A DNA stretch of 64,000 nucleotides from Shewanella sp. 1CM18E (GCF_023161665.1 NZ_JALNTW010000006.1:1-64000); one strand, 5' to 3'. Counted from the stretch's first letter, positions 7,830 through 17,313 are shown. Made by a program: numbers and translations. The notes: generated by a model from the letters alone, not told the origin.

Positions 7830-9656
7830 TTATAGGCCTCCAAACTTTTTCAATAAGCTATCTTTTAACTTATTGGTTTCTTCTTTTAGTTTTGAGTCTA
7901 ATAACGCTTTAGTATCAAGTGAGAACTTAGGCTCAGACATCGTCCCTTTTATCGCAAATGGAATTTCCACACCGTAAAGCGCGTCGCGCTTATCACCACC
8001 CTGTCCTTCAAGCGAACCAACTACCGAAGTGGTCAATTTATAATCCAATGCTTCGTTAATGATATTAGCTGTACCAGAGCCTTTTAAACGTATTAACGGC
8101 GACGACATATCCAGATCAGGGTTTGATACCACGCCTTGCGCAATTTTGAATGAGCCAGTCATGCTGGTAAAGTCAGTTTTTTGTACGGTAGCGCCAACGC
8201 CTGAAGACATATCGCCGCCCATCTTAGCTTTAGCTTGTCTGATCATTTGTGGAATATTTACCCCATGAATGGCACCATCCGCAATTTCAAATTTACCATT
8301 GGCAAGTAAGTTTTTCTTCAAATTATCAGGTAATAAGCTCTTACCTTTACCGGCTACGTTAAAGTTTGCTGTGCCATCAAGCATGTCAACTTCAGCCATA
8401 TCTATTAATAAAGCACGAATATCTACACCTGATAAACGCTTATCAAATTGATATTGAGCAACCTTGTTGCGTCCATCAACAGTTGCTGAGGCAGCAATCT
8501 TACCGCCATATAAATCAGCCGATAACTGCTTCATATTGGCAACCCCGCCTTGCATCACTAGCTGCATGACCCAGTTCTGCGTTTTAAGGTTGGCGACTTT
8601 CACTGACTTTACACGCACATCGACATCCAAATTAACCGACTTCATCGCTGTAAGATCCGGCTCAACGGCATTAGCTGTACTTTCTGCCTGCTGTGGCTTG
8701 TCATTTTTCTCTTTTGACTCGGCAGGTAACAGCGCATCAAGATCAACATCGCCAACTTCTAGTTTAGCCACAACATTAGGCACTTTTTTACCGTAGGCGA
8801 CATCTAGTGAGCCTGAGGCATTTATATTCGCTGCACTAAAACTGCTAAGTACTAAGTTCATTGTTTGCTTGTCTAGTGCCACCACCACTGAAGTGTTTAG
8901 ATCAGCTTGTAGTTGCCCATTCGGTAAACCTGCCCCTTTAATTTGGTTTTTCACCACAAACTCATTAATGGTTACCGTGTTTAAGTCTTGAGCAATCTTG
9001 ATTTGACCTTCACCTTGGCTGAGTAATTCCATATCCGGCATGACTGCCGAAAACTCATATTTGACCGGGGCAAATTGGCCCAATTGAAAACGGCCCAATG
9101 TCAGCGCTTTTAATGTGAAAACTTGTTCGGTTGCATTTAAGTGATCAATATTGGTGATTTTAGTATTGGTAATTGCAATGCCGCCAATATCGAGTTTAGC
9201 TAGGCTAGCTTTAGAAGAAGTCGCTGGCTCAGTTGGTGATTCAGCATCACTCTTAGCGGTTTGATTGCCGCTGAGTCCATCAAAGCTCGTTCTGCCATCT
9301 TTTTGGGTTTCCAGTGTTAGGGTTAAACCATCAAGATTTAGTTGCGAAATTTCGACTTCTTTTTTAAACAGTGGCATCAATGCCACTTCAGCGACAACTT
9401 GATTGACGGCTACCATTGATGCATTTTCAAAACCACTTGGATTTGACAAGCTAATGTCACCCAACTCAATTCCTAAGCTTGGGAAGAAAGTCCAAGAGAG
9501 ATCACTACCAATTGCCAGTTCTCGGCCTGTTTCCTGCTTAACCAAGTCTACAATTTGTGGTTTAAAATCATTGGGGTCAAAAATCACGGTTACATAAAGG
9601 ACTAATGCGAGAACCAATCCTAAGATTGTAATGAAAAACCATTTTAAAAATTTCAT
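7830..9656 (-). CDS. AsmA-family inner-membrane-anchored protein
   Basis: A 608-residue AsmA-family protein. One N-terminal transmembrane helix (about residues 5-24) is followed by 'VIFDPNDFKPQIVDLVKQETGRELAI' type sequence, the classic AsmA N-terminal block. A long repetitive beta-rich region and an AsmA C-terminal domain (about 420-590) follow. AsmA-like proteins are related to TamB and YhdP and are implicated in lipid transport between membranes. I chose the ATG at 9656, preceded by GGAA; an in-frame ATG at 9668 would add four residues with no better ribosome site. The next gene begins at the base after its stop. Confidence 0.88.
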   Translation of the reverse strand: MKFLKWFFITILGLVLALVLYVTVIFDPNDFKPQIVDLVKQETGRELAIGSDLSWTFFPSLGIELGDISLSNPSGFENASMVAVNQVVAEVALMPLFKKEVEISQLNLDGLTLTLETQKDGRTSFDGLSGNQTAKSDAESPTEPATSSKASLAKLDIGGIAITNTKITNIDHLNATEQVFTLKALTLGRFQLGQFAPVKYEFSAVMPDMELLSQGEGQIKIAQDLNTVTINEFVVKNQIKGAGLPNGQLQADLNTSVVVALDKQTMNLVLSSFSAANINASGSLDVAYGKKVPNVVAKLEVGDVDLDALLPAESKEKNDKPQQAESTANAVEPDLTAMKSVNLDVDVRVKSVKVANLKTQNWVMQLVMQGGVANMKQLSADLYGGKIAASATVDGRNKVAQYQFDKRLSGVDIRALLIDMAEVDMLDGTANFNVAGKGKSLLPDNLKKNLLANGKFEIADGAIHGVNIPQMIRQAKAKMGGDMSSGVGATVQKTDFTSMTGSFKIAQGVVSNPDLDMSSPLIRLKGSGTANIINEALDYKLTTSVVGSLEGQGGDKRDALYGVEIPFAIKGTMSEPKFSLDTKALLDSKLKEETNKLKDSLLKKFGGL

Positions 9657-9688
9657 AGCAGATTCCATCTGTTATTACGAAGTCATTG

Positions 9689-10186
9689 TTATAAATCTAG
9701 CACGGTTATATCTAAAGATTCATTAGATACAGCCACGCCGTTTGCGTCAGCATAAATGAAAGATTGAGGCGAAATGATGACACCATAGATCTCTACAGCG
9801 ATATTGACTTCACCAATCCCTTTTTTCTCAGTTTTAATGGGGTTTGCACCTATTGCCTTCACTCCTAAATCGATGGTTTTAAGAGTGGCGACATCTCTGA
9901 CACAGCCATAGATAATCACTCCTTGCCATTGATTTTTGGCAGCATTAGCAGCAATCATATCCCCTAGCAATGCACAATCTGTCACTCCTTGCCCATCGAC
10001 GACCAGTACTTTGCCATGGCCATTTTGCGCTAAAACCTCTTTAACCTTTGAGTTATCGCGATAACACTTAACAGTGACAACCTCGCCCCAAAAGCATTCC
10101 TTTTTGCCATAAGAGACAAACATTGGCGCGATTAGGGTCAGTTTATCGGCATAAGTATCAAATAAATCAGGTAACAGATCTAACAT
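9689..10186 (-). CDS. RraA-like protein
   Basis: A 165-residue protein of the RraA / HMG-aldolase-like fold. Matching segments are LIAPMFVSYGKKECFWGEVVT, a VLAQNGHGKVLVVDG core, GVIIYGCVRD and the C-terminal YADANGV. RraA binds RNase E and modulates its degradosome activity; related proteins are class II aldolases. The N-terminus diverges from canonical RraA (no 'TSELCD' start), so this may be a paralogue rather than the RNase E regulator itself. The start at 10186 has a strong GGAGG about nine bases upstream; the in-frame ATG at 10201 lacks one. Confidence 0.82.
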   Translation of the reverse strand: MLDLLPDLFDTYADKLTLIAPMFVSYGKKECFWGEVVTVKCYRDNSKVKEVLAQNGHGKVLVVDGQGVTDCALLGDMIAANAAKNQWQGVIIYGCVRDVATLKTIDLGVKAIGANPIKTEKKGIGEVNIAVEIYGVIISPQSFIYADANGVAVSNESLDITVLDL

Positions 10187-10368
10187 CAAGCCTCCATGCA
10201 CAAAGTGAATTATTATCTAGATTGACAGGTCACAGGAATAAACCCAAGTAATAAAGCCGTAATTTACCGATTATTTATACACTATGGACTTTTACAGTGC
10301 CAAAATACAAACTATAATCTTCTACAACGTATGAACACAAAACTTCCTTCCGTTAACCGTAGGTAAAA

Positions 10369-10686
10369 ATGAACAATAATATTGAATTAGAAAGTGCCAT
10401 CGCTGCACTTGACCAATATGGTTATGATAAAAAGCATTCAAGTGATTTAGAGCAAGCTCGTAATAAAACACAAATGTTAAAATACATCGACTCTCTCGAT
10501 TTTAATTTACGCCGTTTACTTATCCTACAAGAAGCCGTTAACGAGCTTGTTGAAAATGAAAAGAGATTATTGGCTCAACATGAGAACATTCAAACTTATA
10601 AGACTAAGATTATTAATCTGTCTCGTCAGTTTAATATCTCTTATGATGAAGTCGTGCAAATTATGAAGCAGCAAGAAAACAGCTAA
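10369..10686 (+). CDS. Small conserved-looking helical protein, function unknown
   Basis: A 105-residue, mostly charged, probably all-helical protein. No signal peptide or transmembrane segment is seen. The central part (about residues 45-85) has heptad-like hydrophobic spacing consistent with a coiled coil. The last 20 residues (FNISYDEVVQIMKQQ) look like a small helical cap. Codon use and the AT level resemble the neighbours, and the ORF is preceded by GTAGGT a few bases before the ATG, so I consider it real. I recognise no family. It stands alone, upstream of a 1-kb gene-free gap and divergent from the RraA-like gene. Confidence 0.6.
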   Translation: MNNNIELESAIAALDQYGYDKKHSSDLEQARNKTQMLKYIDSLDFNLRRLLILQEAVNELVENEKRLLAQHENIQTYKTKIINLSRQFNISYDEVVQIMKQQENS

Positions 10687-11057
10687 ATACACAAGCGCAT
10701 ATTATGTTTAATATTCAACAATGCCATTGCTACTAGGTGAATTTATCCGATTAAATAGCGGGTAAAAAAGGTAAATAGCTTATGGGCGTTACTTTCGAGA
10801 GTTCCTTTAGAGAATTACTTTAAAGAATTGCTCTATAATTTGAATAAAAATAACGATTGAGATTTGTTTGTTAAGTGAGATTAAGCACTTTGCCAACTGG
10901 CATCAATCATCAATTTGCAGTAAACATAATAGCAGCACAATTGGTAAATTTTGTGTACTTGCTCTGTAAAAGCGAATTTATAGCAACCATAACGACTGCA
11001 TGTCACTCATTGCTAAACTCGCTCAAGCCTACGGAAGGGCTTTCTCCTACCTCCTTC

Positions 11058-11105
11058 ACGCTTTCATGCTTTCATGCTTTCATGCTTTCATGCTTTCATG
11101 CTTTC
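11058..11105. repeat. Tandem octamer repeat, six copies of ATGCTTTC
   Basis: Six contiguous 8-base units: the first is ACGCTTTC, and the next five are identical ATGCTTTC. Because the unit length is not a multiple of three, copy-number change would shift any reading frame crossing it, but no credible gene does so. Slipped-strand variation is expected in such arrays. Confidence 0.9.
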
Positions 11106-11361
11106 ACTAGAGTAAGCAGTTTAACAAGCTTACGTAACTAACATTAATTCATTTAATACTAGGTTTTTATTTAATATCCAATTTGATGTCATTCAACTTA
11201 GAAGCCATTGTTTAGTATGAAACGCTCCTGTTTACCACTCTGTATATCCCGCGATATCTTTATCCTATAACCTTTACTCCAAACGTCTATTTTAAAATTA
11301 CAATTGCTTTAGCTAAAACCAGAGTTGTTATAACTAATTACTCATAGCCTTTAGTCATTCC

Positions 11362-11409
11362 CCTTGAATCAAGCTTAATCGTGGTCCTTGAATCATACTT
11401 AATCATAGC
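11362..11409. repeat. Imperfect 24-base tandem duplication
   Basis: Two adjacent 24-base units (11362-11385 and 11386-11409) both start CCTTGAATCA and share CTTAATC; they differ at a handful of positions. It lies in the gene-free gap and has no evident function. Confidence 0.65.
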
Positions 11410-11670
11410 CCTATTAATAGTTGACAACCCACCGCGGCAGCGGGGAAAAACTTTAGGATTAGTGCCTAGGATAAATATTAAAAATTAAGTAAAAAACTTA
11501 AAAAGCCCAAACAAGAGAATGAAAGCAAGTAAATTAGAGATTAAAACGCTCAATTACAGGGCTGTTTACTCTACGAAGGAAATTCCCACCTCTAATTCAA
11601 GCACTTAAACCACCTACCCGACAAAAGTGCTCTTAGCTCAGAGGGCATACACCAAACTCCAGAACCCGAA

Positions 11671-11688
11671 CCAAAACCAAAACCAAAA
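11671..11688. repeat. Hexamer microsatellite (CCAAAA)3
   Basis: Three perfect CCAAAA units just beyond the 3' end of msrQ. It is simple sequence with no assigned role. Confidence 0.6.
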
Positions 11689-11697
11689 CAATCAAAT

Positions 11698-12357
11698 TTA
11701 AGCTTGAGACTGTTTTTTAGCTCCCGCTGCTGATACTTTTTTTGAAACAGTAGCATTTTTTTTATAATTGATTTTGCTAGATTTTTTAGTTCTTATTACT
11801 AATAAAAAAGCAAAAATCAACATATACAAAGCAGGCTCTATCAGCTCCGACTTTACCGACCAATAGAAGTGCACCGCGGCTAATATAGCGATTAAGTACA
11901 CCCCATTGTGCAGCTTTTGCCAATTCCGCCCCATCTTGCGCATCACGCCTTTAAACGAAGTTAATGCTAAAGCCGCTAATAAAATATATGCACTCGCTCC
12001 GACTAAAATGTAGGGGCGCTTCACAACCTCTTCAAAAAATAACGACCATGCAAACAAAAGATCTAAACTGAAAAATGCCAACACATGCAAACTTGCATAT
12101 GCAAACACATATAATCCCACCAACCGCCTCGTCTGCAGCAGTAACCCTTGCTTGAATCGTTTTGCCAATGGCGAAATAGTTAGCGTTGCCACCAGCGCAT
12201 TTAGCGCGCCAATTCCAGTAAAATGAATAATATACTGCACCGGATCTCCGCCCGCATTATCAGTCATTACTTTAAGCACTAAATACACTATGGGTAGAGT
12301 ACCAATTAAGTGAAATAACAGTTTAAGCCAAAATAAAGAGCGGCGAGTTAACCCCAT
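11698..12357 (-). CDS. msrQ: Heme-binding membrane subunit MsrQ of the MsrPQ methionine sulfoxide reductase
   Basis: A 219-residue polytopic membrane protein with about six hydrophobic segments, of the ferric-reductase-like (YedZ) family. HFTG near residue 49, TRRLVGLYVFAYASLHVL and KLHNGVYLIAILAAVHFYWSVK supply the conserved heme-ligand histidines. It passes electrons from the quinone pool or flavin to MsrP. The C-terminal tail is unusually basic (Lys/Ser-rich) and cytoplasmic. I chose the ATG at 12357, which has GGAG six bases upstream; a TTG 18 bases earlier is open. It lies 163 bases downstream of msrP with an inverted repeat between them. Confidence 0.92.
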   Translation of the reverse strand: MGLTRRSLFWLKLLFHLIGTLPIVYLVLKVMTDNAGGDPVQYIIHFTGIGALNALVATLTISPLAKRFKQGLLLQTRRLVGLYVFAYASLHVLAFFSLDLLFAWSLFFEEVVKRPYILVGASAYILLAALALTSFKGVMRKMGRNWQKLHNGVYLIAILAAVHFYWSVKSELIEPALYMLIFAFLLVIRTKKSSKINYKKNATVSKKVSAAGAKKQSQA

Positions 12358-12470
12358 AGACTTCTCCAACCTCAAACCATTGATAGGTACTAAACAATTG
12401 ATAAGCTTTATTATTTGATAAGATCATCACGTATTCAAAAGCTTCATAGAGTTATAACAGTTTTAAAGTG

Positions 12471-12497
12471 AGCGTTAACATGACCTATGTTAACGCT
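12471..12497. other. Perfect inverted repeat between msrP and msrQ
   Basis: Arms AGCGTTAACAT (12471-12481) and ATGTTAACGCT (12487-12497) pair perfectly over 11 bp around a five-base loop. Neither strand has a long T tract after it. It could be a transcript-processing or partial-termination hairpin after msrP, or a dyad operator. The GTTAAC core appears in each arm. Confidence 0.7.
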
Positions 12498-12520
12498 GCT
12501 TTTATCGACTCGACACAAAG

Positions 12521-13543
12521 TTAATAGAATTTTCTCAAATCCATGTCTTTGTAGAGATCTGCCACAAATTCACCGTAACCATTGAATGGTAAAGTAGGAA
12601 TACGCTTAGCTGAAAATAATCCGCCCTCGGCAATGCGGCGCTCAGATGCTTGCGACCATCTAGGATGATCCACTTCAGGATTAACATTAGCGTAAAAACC
12701 ATATTCATTAGCCGCTAATTGATTCCACGAAGTAGGCGGCTGTTTGTCAGTTAGCCTTATACGCACAATCGATTTGATACTCTTAAAGCCATACTTCCAA
12801 GGCACCACTAGGCGGATAGGTGCACCATTTTGCGGTGGTAAGGTCTTACCGTATAAGCCGACCGACATAAAAGTCAGGTCGTTCATTGCTTCAGCTAATG
12901 TAAGTCCCTCTACATAAGGGTAATTAATCCCCCCGCCGGTGTAACGATTACGCTGTCCTGGCATCTGTTCTGGGTCAAACAGCGTTTCAAATGCCACATA
13001 CTTAGCTTTGCTGTTAACGCCGACTTTTTTAAGCAAGCTTGCTAATGAAAAACCCACCCAAGGGATCACCATCGACCACGCCTCAACACATCTAAAATTA
13101 TAGGCTCGTTCCTCTAGGGGAAATAGTTTAAGTAAGTCGTCATAATCTAAGGTCATAGGTTTATCGACCTCGCCGTCAATCACTAACTTCCATGGTTCCA
13201 CCTTTAGCTCTTGAGCATTTTCAGCAGGATCTGTCTTACTTGTGCCAAACTCATAAAAGTTATTATGGGAGATGATTTTAGATTCAGGCGTTAACGCGCC
13301 ATACAACAAGTGATCATATTGCGCTTGCTTAGCAAAAGGCAGTGTCTTAGTTAAAAAAGCCACTTTTTCTTCATCACTTGAAAATAGATCGAACACGCCC
13401 GCATTAGCCTGAGACGACAACAGCGCACCGGCGCCTATAAAACCCATTTGCTTTAAAATTCGCCGTCTATCTTGGTAAACAGCTTCAGGCGTGATGTCCC
13501 GACTGGTAAATTTATCCCACGCAGCAGTTTTTTTTATATTCAT
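12521..13543 (-). CDS. msrP: Periplasmic protein-methionine-sulfoxide reductase catalytic subunit
   Basis: A 340-residue molybdopterin protein of the sulfite-oxidase fold (YedY). It repairs oxidised methionines in periplasmic proteins. A twin-arginine signal ([12 protein letters not shown], residues 25-36) directs Tat export. The molybdenum-ligating Cys152 lies in [11 protein letters not shown]. Further family blocks are [23 protein letters not shown] and [15 protein letters not shown]. Length matches E. coli MsrP (334). It is the first gene of the msrP-msrQ pair and is divergent from rmuC. Confidence 0.96.
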   Translation of the reverse strand: MNIKKTAAWDKFTSRDITPEAVYQDRRRILKQMGFIGAGALLSSQANAGVFDLFSSDEEKVAFLTKTLPFAKQAQYDHLLYGALTPESKIISHNNFYEFGTSKTDPAENAQELKVEPWKLVIDGEVDKPMTLDYDDLLKLFPLEERAYNFRCVEAWSMVIPWVGFSLASLLKKVGVNSKAKYVAFETLFDPEQMPGQRNRYTGGGINYPYVEGLTLAEAMNDLTFMSVGLYGKTLPPQNGAPIRLVVPWKYGFKSIKSIVRIRLTDKQPPTSWNQLAANEYGFYANVNPEVDHPRWSQASERRIAEGGLFSAKRIPTLPFNGYGEFVADLYKDMDLRKFY

Positions 13544-13754
13544 TGGCCGCTTCCATCCTTTTGTCTCAATATATGCTATTACCTAATAAGACCGACTAAG
13601 TCTGAGAAAGGTTTCACATTAGTTTTAAATTACATTTTGTTAACAGCTGATTATGTCTGCAGCACTTATCTAATTATTCATCTGCTTATGCTTGCAGTGT
13701 TTAAATCGCCATGCCACTCTAATGTCTCATTCATCATGTTAAGAGCCTTCTCAC

Positions 13755-15248
13755 ATGCCTTTAGAGCTTGCATTCTCCACCCCACAAATTATTGCCATTG
13801 CCGCAATATCTTTCTTAGCTATGTTAATTGGTGCCTTGTTCAATCAGCGTAAAACACGTAGTAAATGGGAATACGTTAGAAACCAGTTAATGGATGAAAT
13901 GGAACAAACAAAACTCGAGCTTAATAATGAGATTTTAGAGCTCAAGGAAACCGTCAACCAAAAAGAGCTGGCAATCGATCAATACCAAGACAAACTCGAA
14001 TTTAGATTAGAGCAATTAGGTAAGGCTCAAGCGCAAGCTGAGCGTACGCAAGTGCTAGAACAGTCTTTAGCAGATAATCAACGCAAGCAGATGGAAACCC
14101 AACTAGCCCTGTCGAAGTCCAATGCTATGCAGCAAACCTTAAGTGCGAGCTTTGAAGTAAAAGAACAAGCTTTAAACGATAAAATCCAACTACTCGAAGA
14201 CTCTGAAGTTCGCTTAAATGCCCAGTTTGAAAATCTAGCGACCAAAATATTTGAAGCAAGAAGCGAAAAGCTACAAGCTCAAAATAATCAACAGCTCGAC
14301 AGCGTGTTAGCTCCTTTTAAACAGCAAATTGAAGGTTTTAGAGCCCAAGTTCAAGCTTCTTATTCACATGAGCAAACCCAACGCAGCGCGTTAAAGCACC
14401 AGTTAGATTCATTAACTGAGCTGAACTTAAAGATGAGCCAAGATGCAGTTAACTTAACTAAAGCATTAAAAGGCGACAATAAACAACAAGGTAACTGGGG
14501 CGAAGTGATCCTTGAACGGGTATTACAAGAAAGTGGCCTGCGTGAAGGTCATGAGTACGACACTCAAACCGATCTAAAAAATGACAGTGGTAAACGTTTC
14601 AAGCCCGATGTCATTGTGCATTTACCAGAAAACAAAGATGTTGTTATTGACGCCAAAATGTCACTTATTGCTTATGAGCGCTACTTTAATAGTGATGACG
14701 ATGAAGTTCGCGCGCAAGCAATTAAAGAGCACATTATTTCAATACGCGCACATATCAAAGGCCTAAGTCAGAAAGACTATCAAAAACTACATGGCTTGAA
14801 GAGTCTAGACTACGTTTTAATGTTTATACCACTAGAGCCTGCCTTTTTACTGGCACTTGAGCATGATCCAAGCTTGGTAAATTACGCGCTTGAGAGCAAC
14901 ATTATGTTAGTCAGCCCGACAAACTTACTTGTTGCGCTAAGAACCATTAACAATATTTGGCGATATGAATATCAAAACCAAAATGCACAAATGATCGCTA
15001 AACAAGCAGGGAAAATTTACGACAAATTATGTGGCTATCTAGATGATATGGATAAGCTGGGTCGCGCTTTAGAGTCCGCCGATAAAAACTTTACTAGTGC
15101 AATGAATAAGTTATCAACTGGTAAAGGCAATGTCATTCGCCAAGCTCATCAGATGCAGCAGCTAGGTGTTGAAACCAGTAAAAAAGTCGACGCCCAACTT
15201 TTAGATAAAGCACTAAGCTTATCAGATGATGATTTTCATCAACACTAA
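13755..15248 (+). CDS. rmuC: DNA recombination protein RmuC
   Basis: A 497-residue protein. An N-terminal membrane segment lies at about residues 10-28, with a long coiled coil at about 35-180. The RmuC domain (about 210-460) has GNWGEVILERVLQESGL, FKPDVIVHLPENKDVVIDAKMSL and the 'PTNLLVALRTI' block. RmuC limits DNA inversions between short repeats in E. coli and carries a predicted PD-(D/E)XK-like fold; the D...DAK signature is visible in VVIDAKMS. The start at 13755 sits just ahead of the membrane helix. Codon use is like the neighbours. Confidence 0.93.
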   Translation: MPLELAFSTPQIIAIAAISFLAMLIGALFNQRKTRSKWEYVRNQLMDEMEQTKLELNNEILELKETVNQKELAIDQYQDKLEFRLEQLGKAQAQAERTQVLEQSLADNQRKQMETQLALSKSNAMQQTLSASFEVKEQALNDKIQLLEDSEVRLNAQFENLATKIFEARSEKLQAQNNQQLDSVLAPFKQQIEGFRAQVQASYSHEQTQRSALKHQLDSLTELNLKMSQDAVNLTKALKGDNKQQGNWGEVILERVLQESGLREGHEYDTQTDLKNDSGKRFKPDVIVHLPENKDVVIDAKMSLIAYERYFNSDDDEVRAQAIKEHIISIRAHIKGLSQKDYQKLHGLKSLDYVLMFIPLEPAFLLALEHDPSLVNYALESNIMLVSPTNLLVALRTINNIWRYEYQNQNAQMIAKQAGKIYDKLCGYLDDMDKLGRALESADKNFTSAMNKLSTGKGNVIRQAHQMQQLGVETSKKVDAQLLDKALSLSDDDFHQH

Positions 15249-15303
15249 GCCAAAGTTTTCGACGCTAGGCTTCTTATAAGGATATTTAAGAGGATTGTTG
15301 TAA

Positions 15304-17235
15304 ATGCACAAGCAGTTAAGTCGCATTTTGATGGCAGTAGTAACCTTTGCAGCATCATGGTCTGTCGCTGCATCTTCATTGACTGAAGATCAGCAGCTTT
15401 ACCTCGACGCTCGAAGTAAACTCAAAAAGCAGCATTTAAGCCAATATCAAGTAATGCGCGATAAACTTGATGATTACCCATTGGCTATTTATTTAGACTT
15501 CCATAACAACATAAACAACATCCTCAAGCTCCCAGCGGATAGAGCTTTAAAAGAATTACAAGCATTTAAGGGCAGCCCTTTATACAACACGGGGCGCTAT
15601 CGCTACCTCAAACGCAGTGGCAGCCAAAAGCGCTGGCAAGACTTTTTAACCATTAGCCCCAATCAACCTAATAATGTGGCGCTGCAATGTTATTACTATC
15701 GAGCTCAATTACAAAAAGGCGATAGTCAACTTGCCTACGACGGCGCGAAAACACTCTCGCTACATGGACGTTCTCGCCCAAAAGAGTGTGATCCACTGTT
15801 TAGAGAATGGCAAAAAGCCGGACATCGTACCCAAGAGCTAATTTGGTCGCGTATGCTACTCAGTTTTGAGCAGGGCCAATATGGCTTACTTTCTTATCTA
15901 TCAAGGCAACTAACCAGTAATAAAAATGATGCCAAGCGTTTGCTTGCGGTTTATAAAGACCCTCGTAGTCTGCGCCATAAATCAAAATTCAGTGGCAGCG
16001 CGAAAATCAATGCCACCATAGTTGATTTAGGCCTGAGAAAGCTTGCCAAAAAAGATCTTAAACAAGCTGTTAAACTATTTGCTGCTTACCAAAAAGCCGA
16101 CCGATTTACTGACTACCAAGGCCGTAAATTAAGTCGCTATTTAGTAAGGCGAACGTTGATCTATCAAGTCATTGAGCTGCAAAGTTACGCCGATACGATT
16201 TTACCGTTACTTGATAGTGATGATTTAGTCGAAATGCGCCTACGCTGGGCGCTGCGTGATAATGATCAGGCAAGCTTTGCTAAATACTTACCACTACTAA
16301 GCGAGCAAAAACAGAATACTGCGCGCTGGAAATATTGGCGAGCAAAGGTGTTAGCACGTGAAAACAGCAAAAAAAGCCAACAGCAATCTCAGGCATTGTT
16401 TGATGAATTGCGCCTAGAACGTAACTTCTATGGCTACCTTGCAGCAGCGAAGCTAAACAAACCATTTCAATTACAAGATCAAACCAGTAAGAGCAATCCA
16501 AGTCTAAAAGACAGTATTTTTGCAGATAAAGGCCTCGCGCGAGTGCGTGAACTGCTCGCTATCGATAAACAGTCTGATGCGCGAGCCGAATGGGTAATGC
16601 TGTTAAAGCGTCACGATAAAGCCATGCAAACAGAATATGGCATCTATGCGGTTGAGCAGAAATGGCATAGTTTAGGTGTACAAGCGAGTATCCAAGCCAA
16701 GCTATGGAATGATATGCAAATGCGCTTCCCTTACGCAGCACAAGATGCCTTTACCCAAGCCAGTAAAAAGTACCGAGTCGATATTGACGAAATTCGCGCT
16801 ATATCAAGACGAGAAAGTGCCTATTACCCTAATGCAACATCAGGCGTTGGTGCTCGTGGCTATATGCAACTAATGCCTGCAACGGCAAAGCAAACAGCCA
16901 AAAAAGCAAAGCTGCCTTATCGCGGCATTAAGAGTTTATATGATGAAAAGCTCAATATTGCTTTAGGTAGCGCCTATTACAGTGGCCTATTAAAACAGTT
17001 TGACCAAAATAAAGTGCTCGCAACCGCCTCTTATAATGCAGGGCCTCACCGAATTAAAAGCTGGTTGAAGAGAAGCGACGGTAAACTTGACGCAATTAGC
17101 TTTATTGAATCGATCCCCTATCGAGAAACCCGGGAGTACGTACAAGCAGTATTTAGCTATAAAGTTATTTATCAAGTCAGACAAGGTAAACAAGCCGAGT
17201 TACTGTCTGCTGAGGAGCTGAACTTTAGTTACTAG
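15304..17235 (+). CDS. slt: Soluble lytic murein transglycosylase
   Basis: A 643-residue periplasmic enzyme, close to E. coli Slt70 (645). A signal peptide (about residues 1-23) is followed by the alpha-superhelical U and L domains (to about 470). The C-terminal SLT catalytic domain has the catalytic Glu in ISRRESAYYP, then GARGYMQLMPATA and ATASYNAGPHRIKSWL. It cleaves glycan strands exolytically to release anhydro-muropeptides. The ATG at 15304 has GAGGA about ten bases upstream. It lies 55 bases after rmuC and may share its transcript. Confidence 0.96.
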   Translation: MHKQLSRILMAVVTFAASWSVAASSLTEDQQLYLDARSKLKKQHLSQYQVMRDKLDDYPLAIYLDFHNNINNILKLPADRALKELQAFKGSPLYNTGRYRYLKRSGSQKRWQDFLTISPNQPNNVALQCYYYRAQLQKGDSQLAYDGAKTLSLHGRSRPKECDPLFREWQKAGHRTQELIWSRMLLSFEQGQYGLLSYLSRQLTSNKNDAKRLLAVYKDPRSLRHKSKFSGSAKINATIVDLGLRKLAKKDLKQAVKLFAAYQKADRFTDYQGRKLSRYLVRRTLIYQVIELQSYADTILPLLDSDDLVEMRLRWALRDNDQASFAKYLPLLSEQKQNTARWKYWRAKVLARENSKKSQQQSQALFDELRLERNFYGYLAAAKLNKPFQLQDQTSKSNPSLKDSIFADKGLARVRELLAIDKQSDARAEWVMLLKRHDKAMQTEYGIYAVEQKWHSLGVQASIQAKLWNDMQMRFPYAAQDAFTQASKKYRVDIDEIRAISRRESAYYPNATSGVGARGYMQLMPATAKQTAKKAKLPYRGIKSLYDEKLNIALGSAYYSGLLKQFDQNKVLATASYNAGPHRIKSWLKRSDGKLDAISFIESIPYRETREYVQAVFSYKVIYQVRQGKQAELLSAEELNFSY

Positions 17236-17290
17236 CATTGATTGCTAGTGTTCAAACCTACACAGCTAACCTGCTATATCATTCAGCATT

Positions 17291-17313
17291 GGGCTGCTTT
17301 TCTTAAGCAGCCC
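17291..17313 (+). terminator. Strong hairpin after slt, possible terminator
   Basis: Perfect stem GGGCTGCTT / AAGCAGCCC with a five-base loop, 55 bases after the slt stop. No T run follows, so it is an imperfect Rho-independent terminator or a 3'-end-stabilising hairpin. Confidence 0.45.

Larger units (their letters stand above)
10687..11697. other. 1-kb gene-free convergent gap
   Basis: This AT-rich stretch lies between the converging small unknown gene and msrQ. An open frame at 10875-11141 runs through a tandem repeat and has no family resemblance, so I do not call it a gene. The region holds an octamer tandem repeat (11058-11105), an imperfect 24-base direct duplication (11362-11409) and a short CCAAAA triplet repeat (11671-11688). 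I see no tRNA, clear promoter or terminator in it. It is unusually long for this compact chromosome. Confidence 0.6.

Noticed and set aside
11058-11105. CRISPR-like repetitive array
   Set aside because: The units are contiguous octamers without spacers, and no cas genes are present in the window.
10875-11141. 88-residue open frame on the plus strand in the gene-free gap
   Set aside because: It runs through the octamer repeat (giving a repetitive Ser-Cys-Phe-His-Ala-Phe tail), has no family resemblance and lacks a convincing ribosome site.
13472-13852. 126-residue open frame overlapping the start of rmuC
   Set aside because: It is in another frame, antisense to the msrP start and overlapping the well-supported rmuC N-terminus, and has no protein family features.
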